Below the pieces are notes generated by a model. That model worked only from the letters and a program-made list of their open reading frames with translations. It ran no database searches and was not told where the DNA came from. From Chitinophagaceae bacterium (GTDB taxonomy: Bacteria; Bacteroidota; Bacteroidia; Chitinophagales; Chitinophagaceae), in NCBI GenBank assembly GCA_020846105.1, contig JADLEN010000212.1, forward strand, positions 1-10,916: a stretch of 10,916 bases of DNA. Direction: 5' to 3'. Below are positions 1 to 7,302 of the stretch, piece by piece; position 1 is the first letter of the stretch; each line of letters begins with the position of its first letter. The position numbers and the translations under genes were made by a program.

Positions 1-278
1 CTGTATTTGTAAGCAATAAGCGGCAACTCTGTAGTCCAGAAGGTCAGCAACCTGTGCGACGACACTTTTTTGTTTTTGTAAATATCCAAGTATATTTCGG
101 CAGCCATGCCATTGATATATTTGGTGGTATTGCTGCCAGCGTAAAAAGTTTTTGCAAAAGCCAAGTCGTCTACCAAATAGGCAAAGCGCTTCGCCAATTC
201 ATCGGGGTCAGTTGTAGGGTTACTTTGGTAAGCATCCCACCTATTTTTGTTCTGTTTTATAAATTGCCCTTCGCGCAT
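1..278 (-). CDS. SpoIIM/DUF95-like integral membrane protein, N-terminal part (3' end outside window)
   Basis: Reading the minus strand from the ATG at 278 gives an open frame of 92 codons to the window edge. The protein begins MREGQFIKQNKNRWDAYQ and continues through DPDELAKRFAYLVDDLAFAKTFY, then SNTTKYINGMAAEIYLDIYKNKK and a W-x-TELP segment. This is the N-terminal cytoplasmic part that I recognise from Bacteroidota proteins annotated 'stage II sporulation protein M' (DUF95); the membrane helices would lie in the missing part. In this phylum the gene has nothing to do with sporulation and often heads a cluster with MoxR-type ATPase, DUF58 and DUF4129 genes; whether that holds here cannot be seen. 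The start was chosen because homologues begin with a similar MRE..F.KQN stretch and the frame is closed not far upstream. No plus-strand gene is likely in this stretch. The family call rests on remembered sequence, not on a search. Confidence 0.75.
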   Translation of the reverse strand, partial: MREGQFIKQNKNRWDAYQSNPTTDPDELAKRFAYLVDDLAFAKTFYAGSNTTKYINGMAAEIYLDIYKNKKVSSHRLLTFWTTELPLIAYKY

Positions 279-376
279 ACAGCTAATGTACAAGAGCAAG
301 CAAGGTACAAGTTTTTACATCATTTGAACAGGACATTTTTTTTTGGCAAAAAGAAAAGCAGGAGCGTAAAAGTAGC

Positions 377-409
377 TTGCCATAATTCTATAATTTATCT
401 ATAAATTTG
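377..409 (+). promoter_or_regulatory. Bacteroidota-type promoter for the first DUF4190-like gene
   Basis: TTG at 377-379 and TAAATTTG at 402-409 are separated by 22 bp. This fits the Bacteroidota housekeeping pattern TTG-N17-23-TAnnTTTG, with an exact match to the -7 element. Transcription would begin about 416, giving a leader of about 20 bases before the ATG at 436. The region also has to hold a promoter for the divergent SpoIIM-like gene; only a weak candidate was seen there. Confidence 0.55.
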
Positions 410-435
410 CCGCTATAAAAAACAACAACTGCATT

Positions 436-831
436 ATGCGCGCATTTATTATTGCCTTGTCTCTTATTCTTTGCCTGCAAGTGCCCAGCATGCCAGCGCA
501 GGCCGCATATCCTATTAGCAGCACCCAACAAAGCAAAACGGAAAAACTAGATACAAAAATTGAAGCCTTCGAAAAGCAAGAATTAGCAAACGCATTGCCT
601 GCAAAGGACAACAAAGAGCGCGATGAGGATGAAGGCATCTTCGGAATCTTGTCTTTTGTGACGGCACTTATGGGTATTTTTCCGGCAGCCATAGTTTTGG
701 GTATAATAGGCCTGGGCCGTGGCAGAGCGCAAAAGGGGCTAGCTACTGCAGGGCTTGTCATTGGCTTGATATATTTAGCCCTAATCCTAATTTTTGTTGC
801 CCTTTTCTTTGGCTTTTTCTATGCGCTGTAG
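436..831 (+). CDS. Small exported DUF4190-like membrane protein (paralogue 1)
   Basis: This 131-residue protein has an N-terminal signal peptide (hydrophobic residues 3-17, likely cleavage after AQA near residue 23). A charged, lysine/glutamate-rich linker follows (about 33-66). Two hydrophobic helices come next (about 67-92 and 102-130), separated by a short basic loop GRGRAQKG. The pattern GIFGIL...FPAAIVLGIIGLG....KGLATAGLVIG is typical of DUF4190-type small membrane domains, whose function is unknown. The next gene encodes a shorter relative with the same order of parts. A good promoter lies upstream and a perfect hairpin terminator downstream, so it is probably transcribed alone. The linker would face the periplasm if the signal peptide is cleaved. 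No catalytic motif is visible. DUF4190 membership is from pattern memory. Confidence 0.75.
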   Translation: MRAFIIALSLILCLQVPSMPAQAAYPISSTQQSKTEKLDTKIEAFEKQELANALPAKDNKERDEDEGIFGILSFVTALMGIFPAAIVLGIIGLGRGRAQKGLATAGLVIGLIYLALILIFVALFFGFFYAL

Positions 832-861
832 GCACAGTAAAATGTAATTATAAAATACGGT

Positions 862-899
862 GCTTGGGCGATGACTATTCATCGCCCAAGCTTGTTTTA
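862..899 (+). terminator. Rho-independent terminator after the first DUF4190-like gene
   Basis: A perfect 13-bp stem (GCTTGGGCGATGA at 862-874 with TCATCGCCCAAGC at 879-891) encloses a four-base loop, CTAT. A T-rich run (TTGTTTT) follows. It lies 30 bases after the stop codon of the upstream gene and separates the two paralogous small-protein genes into different transcripts. Confidence 0.85.
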
Positions 900-948
900 G
901 AAACTGATTACCTTTACCAACCATTAATGCACAAAAATAAACAATGAC

Positions 949-1305
949 ATGAAATACCCTTGGCTCGTTGCCTTTGCCATAGTATGCTTAGCATTCATTT
1001 CGCCAGCTACCTATGCGGCCTACCCTATTGCACAGCAGCAGGCAAATGAGGCATTGGCAACAACAAACAATGCTGCAATGCCTGGCTATGGCGGCAATCC
1101 GCACAACGAAGACCAAGGCATTTTCGGGATACTCGCCTTGATATTTGCCGTCACCGGATTGTTTCCGTTGGCTATTGCAAGTGGTATTATAGGCACCCAA
1201 AACGGCCGAAAATTTAAGGGAATAGCCAAAGCAGGTCTATTGTTTGGCATTTTGGTGGGCTTTGCATTTGTTTGTTACGTTTTTTATACCACAGTAGTGC
1301 TATAA
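949..1305 (+). CDS. Small exported DUF4190-like membrane protein (paralogue 2)
   Basis: This 118-residue protein resembles its left neighbour throughout: a signal peptide (hydrophobic residues 4-20), a mature N terminus beginning AAYPI, a short linker (here Asn/Ala/Gly-rich rather than charged, about 28-55), then GIFGIL and two hydrophobic helices (about 57-82 and 91-117) around a basic loop NGRKFKG. The shared AAYPI, GIFGIL, FPxAIxxGIIG and KGxAxAGLxxG blocks point to an ancient tandem duplication. The start at 949 is taken because the nearby ATG at 944 is in another frame and stops after two codons. The terminator between the genes implies its own promoter; only a weak -7-like TACCTTTA (909-916) was found. 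Function unknown. Confidence 0.75.
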   Translation: MKYPWLVAFAIVCLAFISPATYAAYPIAQQQANEALATTNNAAMPGYGGNPHNEDQGIFGILALIFAVTGLFPLAIASGIIGTQNGRKFKGIAKAGLLFGILVGFAFVCYVFYTTVVL

Positions 1306-1335
1306 AAAGCTAATGCCTGCAATGCCAAAGGCTTG

Positions 1336-1371
1336 TTCCAAAGCAAAAGCTTATTCAAAAGCAAAAGCATT
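1336..1371. repeat. Imperfect 18-bp tandem repeat, low complexity
   Basis: TTCCAAAGCAAAAGCTTA (1336-1353) is followed directly by TTCAAAAGCAAAAGCATT (1354-1371); the units differ at a few positions. It lies in the 147-bp gap before the topoisomerase gene and contains no start codon or clear stem. Probably replication-slippage sequence with no assigned role. Confidence 0.5.
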
Positions 1372-1387
1372 TTCACAATTAAAAGAA

Positions 1388-1395
1388 TATTTTTG
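1388..1395 (+). promoter_or_regulatory. Possible -7 promoter element (TATTTTTG) upstream of the topoisomerase gene
   Basis: TATTTTTG matches the Bacteroidota -7 consensus TAnnTTTG exactly and would give a leader of about 50 bases before the ATG at 1453. No TTG is present at the expected -33 distance, so this is a weak call resting on one element in AT-rich DNA. Confidence 0.3.
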
Positions 1396-1452
1396 CACTG
1401 CCCCCACGGCAATTTTTTTTTTCGGAAATAAAATACTGCACCTAATTATACA

Positions 1453-3978
1453 ATGACAGACCATATTGAAGACGAGCAAGAAGCATTGGCACCCCAAAAC
1501 GATTCGGTGATGATAAGCGACATGTACCAAACTTGGTTTTTGGAATATGCCAGCTACGTGATATTGGAGCGTGCCGTACCTGCAATAGTGGATGGACTAA
1601 AACCAGTGCAACGCAGAATTTTGCACGCGATGAAAGAGATGGACGATGGCCGTTTTAATAAAGTAGCCAACGTGGTGGGCCAAACCATGCAATACCACCC
1701 ACACGGAGATGCATCTATCAGTGCGGCTATCGTGAATATTGGGCAAAAAGACTTACTTATAGAGACCCAAGGAAACTGGGGCGACGAACGCACAGGGGAT
1801 AGCGCTGCAGCAGCAAGGTATATAGAAGCACGTTTATCGAAATTTGCATTGGAAGTAGCTTTCAATGCCAAAACCACCAACTGGCAACTGAGCTATGACG
1901 GTCGTAAAAACGAGCCGCTAGCATTGCCCATGAAATTTCCATTGTTGCTAGCCCAAGGCGCCGAAGGTATTGCTGTAGGCCTTTCTACAAAAGTATTGCC
2001 ACACAACTTTTGCGAGTTAATAGATGCTTCTATAAAACATTTAAAAAACAAACCCTTTGCACTATTCCCAGATTTCAGCACTGGCGGATATGTGGATGTG
2101 AATAATTATAACGACGGTGCCAGAGGCGGCAAAGTGAGGGTGCGTGCCAAGATAGAGGAGGTAGACAAAAAGAGTGTGGCCATACGCAGCGTACCTTATG
2201 GCACTACTACGTCTCAGCTGGCCGACAGCATACTTAAAGCCAACGATAATGGCAAAATAAAAATAAAAAGTGTAAGCGACAACACGGCTGCCGAAGTAGA
2301 ATTAATCGTACAATTGGCGGCAGGCATCTCTACAGACCAAACCATTGATGCGCTCTATGCCTTTACGGATTGTGAGGTTTCTATATCGCCCAATGCCTGC
2401 GTTATTATCAATGACAAACCGCATTTTGTAAGCGCATCGGACTTGCTCAAAAATGCCGTGGCCGACACCAAAGACTTGCTACTAAAAGAGCTGCAAATAA
2501 AGCTTGGCGAATTGGAAGAAGATTGGCATTTTTCTTCGCTCGAAAAAATATTTATCGAAAAAAGAATATACCGAGATATTGAAGAAGAAACCACGTGGGA
2601 GGGCGTTTTGGCGGCTATAGACAAAGGCTTGCAGCCCTACAAAAATCAATTTAGAAGAACTATTACCCAAGAAGACATTACCAAGCTTACAGAGATAAGA
2701 ATCAAGCGTATTTCTAAGTTTGATGCCTTCAAAGCCGATGAGCATATAAAGGGTGTAAATGATAGTATTGCCGAGGTAAATCACAACATTGAAAACCTTA
2801 CAGACTATGCCATTAAATATTACGAAGGCATTCTGAAAAAATACGGTAAAGGAAAAGAGCGCAAAACTGAAATACGACAATTCGAAACAATACAAGCCAA
2901 TACAGTAGCCATTGCCAACGTAAAATTATATGTAAATTGGAAAGAGGGATTTGTAGGTACTGGCCTGAAAAAAGATGAATTCCTTTTCGACTGTTCGGAC
3001 CTTGACCAAATAATCGTTTTCCGCAAAGATGGCAAAATGAGTGTGAGCAAAGTATCGGATAAAACCTTCGTAGGCAAAGACATTTTGCACGTAGATATCT
3101 TTAAGAAAAACGACGAACGTACAACCTACAACCTTGTATACCTAGATGGAAAGTCTGGTATTGCTTACGGAAAAAGATTTAACGTAACAGGCGTGACCCG
3201 CGACAAAGAGTACGACCTGACAAAAGGCAACCCAAACAGTAAGGTATTGTATTTCTCTGCCAACCCCAATGGCGAAGCCGAAATCATTGCTATAACGCTA
3301 TCGCCGGGTAGCAAAGCAAGAGTCAAAAATCTAGACTTTTATTTCGAAAGCCTTGATATAAAAGGCCGAGGCGCGGGTGGCAATCAGGTATCTAAATACC
3401 CTATTAAATCTATTAAGCTAAAAGAAAAAGGAAAATCGACCTTATCGGCACTTAAAATATGGTTTGACCCCAATACAGGAAGACTTAATAAAGAAGAACA
3501 TGGCACCTTACTTGGCCGTTTTGATGAAGGCGACAAAATAATTGCTTTTTATAAAGATGGCAGTTATGAGCTCACCGATTTTGAATTGAGCAACCGTTTT
3601 GAAACCTCAGATACGTTGTTGATAGAAAAATTCAGGCCAGAACAAGTGATATCAGCAATATACCTAGATGCGGCCGCTAATCAATATTATTGCAAACGAT
3701 TCTTGATAGAAACCCAAACCTTAAAAAACAAGTTTTTGTTTATCAAAGACGGCACTGGCAACGAATTAAAACTAGTAAGTACACTGAGCGAGCCCAACGC
3801 TATAATACGAAGTGGCAAAAAGAAAACAGACTGGATAGAAGAGCAAATAGCGCTCCACGAATATGCCGAGGTGACAGGATGGAAGGCCGTAGGAAAAAAA
3901 CTAAGTATTGCAGATATTAAGGAAATTGCATTGGTACCGAATATTGATACCGAAACCGAAAGTCCTACCCTATTTTAA
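1453..3978 (+). CDS. parC: DNA topoisomerase IV subunit A (type IIA topoisomerase)
   Basis: This 841-residue protein is the DNA-cleaving subunit that, with ParE, decatenates chromosomes. The winged-helix/tower core occupies roughly residues 24-480: DGLKPVQRRILHAM (47-60), YHPHGD (81-86), then ARYIEARLS with catalytic Tyr123 preceded by Arg122. The rest forms a degenerate beta-pinwheel C-terminal domain with a GyrA-box-like GRGAGG at 638-643. The divergent C-terminal domain and motif spacing are those of Bacteroidota ParC rather than GyrA. The residues equivalent to E. coli GyrA Ser83 and Asp87 are Ala87 and Ala91. No parE gene is in the window; upstream are unrelated small membrane proteins. 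The downstream nuclease gene follows after 65 bases on the same strand with no terminator visible between, so co-transcription is possible. The start is supported by a full-length N terminus; the first about 20 residues are an acidic, non-conserved extension. Confidence 0.93.
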   Translation: MTDHIEDEQEALAPQNDSVMISDMYQTWFLEYASYVILERAVPAIVDGLKPVQRRILHAMKEMDDGRFNKVANVVGQTMQYHPHGDASISAAIVNIGQKDLLIETQGNWGDERTGDSAAAARYIEARLSKFALEVAFNAKTTNWQLSYDGRKNEPLALPMKFPLLLAQGAEGIAVGLSTKVLPHNFCELIDASIKHLKNKPFALFPDFSTGGYVDVNNYNDGARGGKVRVRAKIEEVDKKSVAIRSVPYGTTTSQLADSILKANDNGKIKIKSVSDNTAAEVELIVQLAAGISTDQTIDALYAFTDCEVSISPNACVIINDKPHFVSASDLLKNAVADTKDLLLKELQIKLGELEEDWHFSSLEKIFIEKRIYRDIEEETTWEGVLAAIDKGLQPYKNQFRRTITQEDITKLTEIRIKRISKFDAFKADEHIKGVNDSIAEVNHNIENLTDYAIKYYEGILKKYGKGKERKTEIRQFETIQANTVAIANVKLYVNWKEGFVGTGLKKDEFLFDCSDLDQIIVFRKDGKMSVSKVSDKTFVGKDILHVDIFKKNDERTTYNLVYLDGKSGIAYGKRFNVTGVTRDKEYDLTKGNPNSKVLYFSANPNGEAEIIAITLSPGSKARVKNLDFYFESLDIKGRGAGGNQVSKYPIKSIKLKEKGKSTLSALKIWFDPNTGRLNKEEHGTLLGRFDEGDKIIAFYKDGSYELTDFELSNRFETSDTLLIEKFRPEQVISAIYLDAAANQYYCKRFLIETQTLKNKFLFIKDGTGNELKLVSTLSEPNAIIRSGKKKTDWIEEQIALHEYAEVTGWKAVGKKLSIADIKEIALVPNIDTETESPTLF

Positions 3979-4030
3979 ACAGAAAAAATTTACCTTTAAT
4001 TATAAAATCAATTAGTCAGAAAAAGGAATC

Positions 4031-4060
4031 GGAAAAAATTGAAATGGAAAAAATTGAATT
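4031..4060 (+). repeat. 15-bp tandem duplication spanning a start codon
   Basis: GGAAAAAATTGAAAT (4031-4045) is followed directly by GGAAAAAATTGAATT (4046-4060), with one difference. The ATG at 4044 of the DUF151 gene is formed at the junction. The first unit read in frame would encode the same EKIE that opens the protein, so the leader looks like a slipped copy of the first codons, or the reverse. Confidence 0.7.
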
Positions 4061-4664
4061 AGAAATTGTAGCCTTGTCGCATAGTATTACCCAAAACAAC
4101 TCTTATGCGATAGTACTTCGGGAGCTAAATGGACAAAGAAAAATGCCCATTGTTATTGGCGCATTCGAAGCGCAGGCTATTGCTGTAGCACTCGAAAAAA
4201 TGCAACCGACAAGGCCTTTGACCCACGACTTGTTTTATGGTTTTATGAACACATTTAATATTGAATTGGTAGAAATCATTGTTTACAAACTAGATGATGG
4301 CATATTTTATTCGAAACTAGTATGTTTACAAGCCAACGATCAGGTTATTGAAATAGACTCTCGCACCTCAGACGCATTGGCACTAGCAGTGCGCGCCAAC
4401 TGCCGCATATTCACTTACGACACTGTGATAGAAGCGGCAAGTATATTTTTGAATGACGAAAATAGACCCAACAAGAGAGCTATACAAGCGAGTGGCCCTA
4501 GCGCTAAAATGGGCGCCGAAGAAGATAAAGAAGAAGACAACCTTCAGAAAATGAGCCTTAGCGAACTTAATGCTTTATTACAAAAAGTATTGGAGCAAGA
4601 AGACTATGTGCTAGCTATTGAAATTAGAGACGAAATACAAGCTAGAATCAGCAATAAATCTTAG
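4044..4664 (+). CDS. Bifunctional nuclease (DUF151) domain protein with C-terminal UVR motif
   Basis: This 206-residue protein has two parts. Residues 1 to about 137 match the bifunctional nuclease (BFN/DUF151) fold: VLRELNGQRKMPIVIGAFEAQAIA (about 24-47), RPLTHDLF (57-64) and DSRTSDALALAVR (105-117), the family's signature. An acidic linker (about 158-165) leads to a UVR-type helical hairpin, LSELNALLQKVLEQEDY and following residues (about 171-203), as used by UvrB/UvrC and McsA for protein contact. This two-domain form is common in Bacteroidota. Plant and Thermotoga relatives have been linked to nuclease activity and gene regulation, but the role in this phylum is not established. It follows the topoisomerase gene on the same strand and precedes the protease gene by 29 bases. 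No signal peptide, so cytoplasmic. The start is at a tandem-repeat junction; no better ATG lies upstream in frame. Confidence 0.9.
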   Translation: MEKIELEIVALSHSITQNNSYAIVLRELNGQRKMPIVIGAFEAQAIAVALEKMQPTRPLTHDLFYGFMNTFNIELVEIIVYKLDDGIFYSKLVCLQANDQVIEIDSRTSDALALAVRANCRIFTYDTVIEAASIFLNDENRPNKRAIQASGPSAKMGAEEDKEEDNLQKMSLSELNALLQKVLEQEDYVLAIEIRDEIQARISNKS

Positions 4665-4693
4665 TTAAAAATAACACCCCTACCCCATATTTT

Positions 4694-6022
4694 ATGAAAA
4701 CGCTTTACAACCTTCTTTTGTTGTTATTAATGCTAAGCCATAGTACTATAAATGCACAGCGCAACTGTGGGCAAGAGATAATGCTACAAGCGATTGAAAC
4801 CAAACATGCTGGCGCTAGGGAGCAAATTAAAGCAGCGAGAGCCAAATTGTATAATAGCAATAGTACAATTCAAGAGTCAATATCTGCGCCTTCTGGCAAA
4901 TATTTCAAAACAACAGCTACCCCACTTATACCCGTTGTATTTCATTTTTTGTTAGACTCTAACACCTTCAAGCAGCTTGGTAATATTAGCGGCATTGAAG
5001 CAAGGCTGAATAGCCAAATGAAGGTATTAAACAACGACTTCAATGGCCTCAACGCCGACAAAATAAAAGTACCCTCAGTATGGACAAGCTTGTATGCCAA
5101 TGTGGGTATAGAATTTGCGCTTGCCCAAATAGACCCTGCAGGCAATAGTACTATAGGCTATACACTTACTATTGTCCCTAATGCCAGCTCATTTGATGTA
5201 AGCGATGGGGCAAAAGACATGAAATTTTCGGCAACTGGTGGTGTTGATGCATGGGATAATAGTAAATACTTAAACATTTGGGTAGGTAATATCAAATTTG
5301 GTGGTGCCAACGTTTTGGGTGTTACGGTGCCGCCTGCCACACCGCTATACACAATACCAGAATATGGTATAGCCTTGCACCAATTTGCTTTTGGTGTGCG
5401 CACAAGCTTTGCACAGCCATTTATCACCAATATAGATAAGGGCAGAACGCTTACCCATGAGATGGGCCACTTTTTGCAACTTATACATACTTGGGGCGAC
5501 GACGGAGGCTTGTGTGCTGGTAGTGGTGGCAATGACGATGATATGAGCGATACGCCCAATGAAGCCGATGCTACTTTTGGCGACCCAACATTCCCACGTT
5601 TTGATGTTTGCACACCTGCAGGTAATGGTATAATGTTTATGAATTACATGGATTATACCAACGATAGCTCCATGTATATGTTTACCAAAGACCAGGCGGC
5701 AAGGATGAATTTTGAAGTAGGGCTTGGTGGCACTTCTTTTTCACTTACCCTCAATAGGTATCTTGGCGATACTCAATATAAGGCGCCTATAGAGATTAAA
5801 TTATACCCAAACCCAACATCAGGCATTGTAATATTCCAATACGACTTTATTAAAAACCCTTTGCTACAAGTGATTGTATATAATGCACTTGGGCAAAAGC
5901 TTATAGAAAAAAACGACAAAAACATCAACTCTATTGATATGAGCGTCTTGAGCAAAGGACTTTACTTTGTACAGTGCAAATTTGCAAATGAAAGCCTCCT
6001 ACAAAAAATAATACTTCAGTAA
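4694..6022 (+). CDS. Secreted M43-like (pappalysin/cytophagalysin) zinc metalloprotease with T9SS sorting domain
   Basis: This 442-residue protein has a Sec signal peptide (residues 1 to about 21, ending INAQ), a prodomain-like stretch with PVVFHFLL (80-87), and the zinc motif HEMGHFLQLIH with ligands His255, His259, His265 and catalytic Glu256, followed by WGDD. The family's Cys-rich segment (Cys274, DMSDTPNE, Cys306) and the Met-turn MNYMDY (Met319) come next, all as in M43B proteases. The glycine usual at position 8 of the metzincin motif is Gln262; Bacteroidota relatives often carry Asn there. Residues about 366-442 form a type A T9SS C-terminal sorting domain (KLYPNPTSG, VYNALGQKL, LSKGLYFVQ, QKIILQ). 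The protein is therefore predicted to cross the outer membrane and be cleaved and surface-anchored or released. Substrate unknown. Its stop codon abuts the mqnE start. Confidence 0.92.
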   Translation: MKTLYNLLLLLLMLSHSTINAQRNCGQEIMLQAIETKHAGAREQIKAARAKLYNSNSTIQESISAPSGKYFKTTATPLIPVVFHFLLDSNTFKQLGNISGIEARLNSQMKVLNNDFNGLNADKIKVPSVWTSLYANVGIEFALAQIDPAGNSTIGYTLTIVPNASSFDVSDGAKDMKFSATGGVDAWDNSKYLNIWVGNIKFGGANVLGVTVPPATPLYTIPEYGIALHQFAFGVRTSFAQPFITNIDKGRTLTHEMGHFLQLIHTWGDDGGLCAGSGGNDDDMSDTPNEADATFGDPTFPRFDVCTPAGNGIMFMNYMDYTNDSSMYMFTKDQAARMNFEVGLGGTSFSLTLNRYLGDTQYKAPIEIKLYPNPTSGIVIFQYDFIKNPLLQVIVYNALGQKLIEKNDKNINSIDMSVLSKGLYFVQCKFANESLLQKIILQ

Positions 6023-7183
6023 ATGCTAACACCACAAACAGGATTACAAGAAATCATCAACAACTGTACCGACAACGATTTAAAAAAAATAGCCCAAAAA
6101 GTAAAAAATAGTGAACGCATAACAGAGGCAGAATGTTTGGTACTATTTGAAAAAGGGGAGCTCGGGTACTTAGGATCATTAGCAAATTTTGTGGCACAAA
6201 AGCTGCACCAAAACAAAGTTTATTTCAATAGAAACTTCCATATTGAGCCCACAAATGTTTGCGTATTTACTTGCAATTTCTGCTCCTATTCTAGGGTATA
6301 CAAACATCGTGATGAAGGTTGGGAGCTAAGCATTGAGCAAATGATGGACATGGTGCGCAAATATGACGGCATACCTGTAACAGAGGTGCACATAGTAGGT
6401 GGCGTACACCCCAAAATGAACCTTGAATATTTTTGTGAGCTACTTAGAAAAATCAAAGCACATAGGCCCGACTTACACATCAAAGGCTTTACAGCAGTAG
6501 AGCTCGACTATATGTTTCGGAAAGCAAAAGTAAGCGTAGAAGAAGGCATGAAAATGATGAATGAAGCAGGCCTACAATCATTGCCTGGTGGTGGTGCCGA
6601 AATATTTGCTGCCGAAATAAGAGAGAAAATATGTGCAGATAAAGTAGATGGCCCCGGTTGGCTACACATACACGAAACAGCGCACAAACTAGGGATGCCT
6701 ACCAACGCAACAATGCTTTATGGGCATCACGAAAATTATGCACATCGGGTAGACCATATGAGCCAATTGCGCAACCTCCAGGATAAAACAAAAGGCTTTA
6801 ACTGTTTTATACCCTTAAAATACCGAAGTGGCGACAATGACATGAGCTTTCTTGGCGAAGTAAGCATTATTGAAGACATGCGCTTATACGCTATTGCAAG
6901 GATATTCATGGACAATTTTAAAAATCTAAAAGCCTATTGGCCAATGCTGGGCCGCCAAAGTGCGCAACTCAGTTTATCGTTTGGTGTCAATGATTTGGAT
7001 GGTACTATTGATGATACAACCAAAATATATTCTATGGCCGGAGCCGAGGAGCAAAACCCAGTAATGAGCACTGAAGATTTGTGTGCATTGATATTAAATT
7101 GTCAGAAAATACCTGTGGAGCGCGACACTGAATACAATGAAATCAAAAGATATGACATTATGGACGAGCCAATAGTAAATTGA
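6023..7183 (+). CDS. mqnE: Aminofutalosine synthase (radical SAM), menaquinone biosynthesis
   Basis: This 386-residue radical SAM enzyme joins 3-[(1-carboxyvinyl)oxy]benzoate to the SAM-derived adenosyl radical to give 6-amino-6-deoxyfutalosine, an early step of the futalosine route to menaquinone. The [4Fe-4S] motif is CVFTCNFC (Cys80, Cys84, Cys87). The SAM-binding VGGVHP (125-130), LPGGGAEIF (187-195), and NATMLYGHHE (228-237) followed by an RVDH segment are characteristic of the MqnE/MqnC/CofH group. LPGGGAEIF with EIREKIC and TMLYGHHE fits MqnE better than MqnC. Length is normal for the family. The ATG directly follows the TAA of the protease gene, so it is probably co-transcribed, though the functions seem unrelated. 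No other mqn gene is in the window. MqnC is the main alternative. Confidence 0.88.
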   Translation: MLTPQTGLQEIINNCTDNDLKKIAQKVKNSERITEAECLVLFEKGELGYLGSLANFVAQKLHQNKVYFNRNFHIEPTNVCVFTCNFCSYSRVYKHRDEGWELSIEQMMDMVRKYDGIPVTEVHIVGGVHPKMNLEYFCELLRKIKAHRPDLHIKGFTAVELDYMFRKAKVSVEEGMKMMNEAGLQSLPGGGAEIFAAEIREKICADKVDGPGWLHIHETAHKLGMPTNATMLYGHHENYAHRVDHMSQLRNLQDKTKGFNCFIPLKYRSGDNDMSFLGEVSIIEDMRLYAIARIFMDNFKNLKAYWPMLGRQSAQLSLSFGVNDLDGTIDDTTKIYSMAGAEEQNPVMSTEDLCALILNCQKIPVERDTEYNEIKRYDIMDEPIVN

Positions 7184-7212
7184 TATTTTTTAAAAATTGC
7201 AGGCCCAAAGTT

Positions 7213-7243
7213 TTGCTTTCCGAAATAATTATTTCTATCTTCG
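7213..7243 (+). promoter_or_regulatory. Bacteroidota-type promoter for the small basic protein gene
   Basis: TTG (7213-7215, inside TTTTG) is followed after exactly 20 bp by TATCTTCG (7236-7243), one base from TAnnTTTG. Transcription would start near 7250 and give a leader of about 50 bases. That leader contains a short inverted repeat (GTTCTTT 7252-7258 with AAAGAAC 7270-7276). This is the best-formed promoter of its kind in the window together with the one at 377-409. Confidence 0.6.
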
Positions 7244-7302
7244 TCCCTGTAGTTCTTTAGAAAAACTCAAAAGAACCTTTAATAATTAATAACTAAAAAC
7301 TG

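Noticed and set aside
1..278. Sporulation function for the SpoIIM-like gene
   Set aside because: The family name comes from Bacillus; Bacteroidota do not form endospores and no sporulation gene is nearby.
54..404. A 116-codon plus-strand open frame at the left edge
   Set aside because: It is antisense to the SpoIIM-like gene; the minus strand reads a recognisable family sequence, while this frame gives no family pattern.
1336..1371. The CAAAAGCAAAAGC repeats considered as a small CRISPR-like or regulatory array
   Set aside because: Only two contiguous 18-bp units without spacers; simple sequence drift explains them.
2482..2895. A 137-codon minus-strand frame with hydrophobic content inside parC
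   Set aside because: Antisense to a continuous, well-conserved topoisomerase frame; the Phe/Leu richness is what complementing Lys/Glu-rich coding sequence produces.
7184..7205. A/T palindrome (TTTTTTAAAAA) after mqnE as a terminator
   Set aside because: It consists only of A-T pairs with no GC-containing stem; such stretches are expected in AT-rich gaps.
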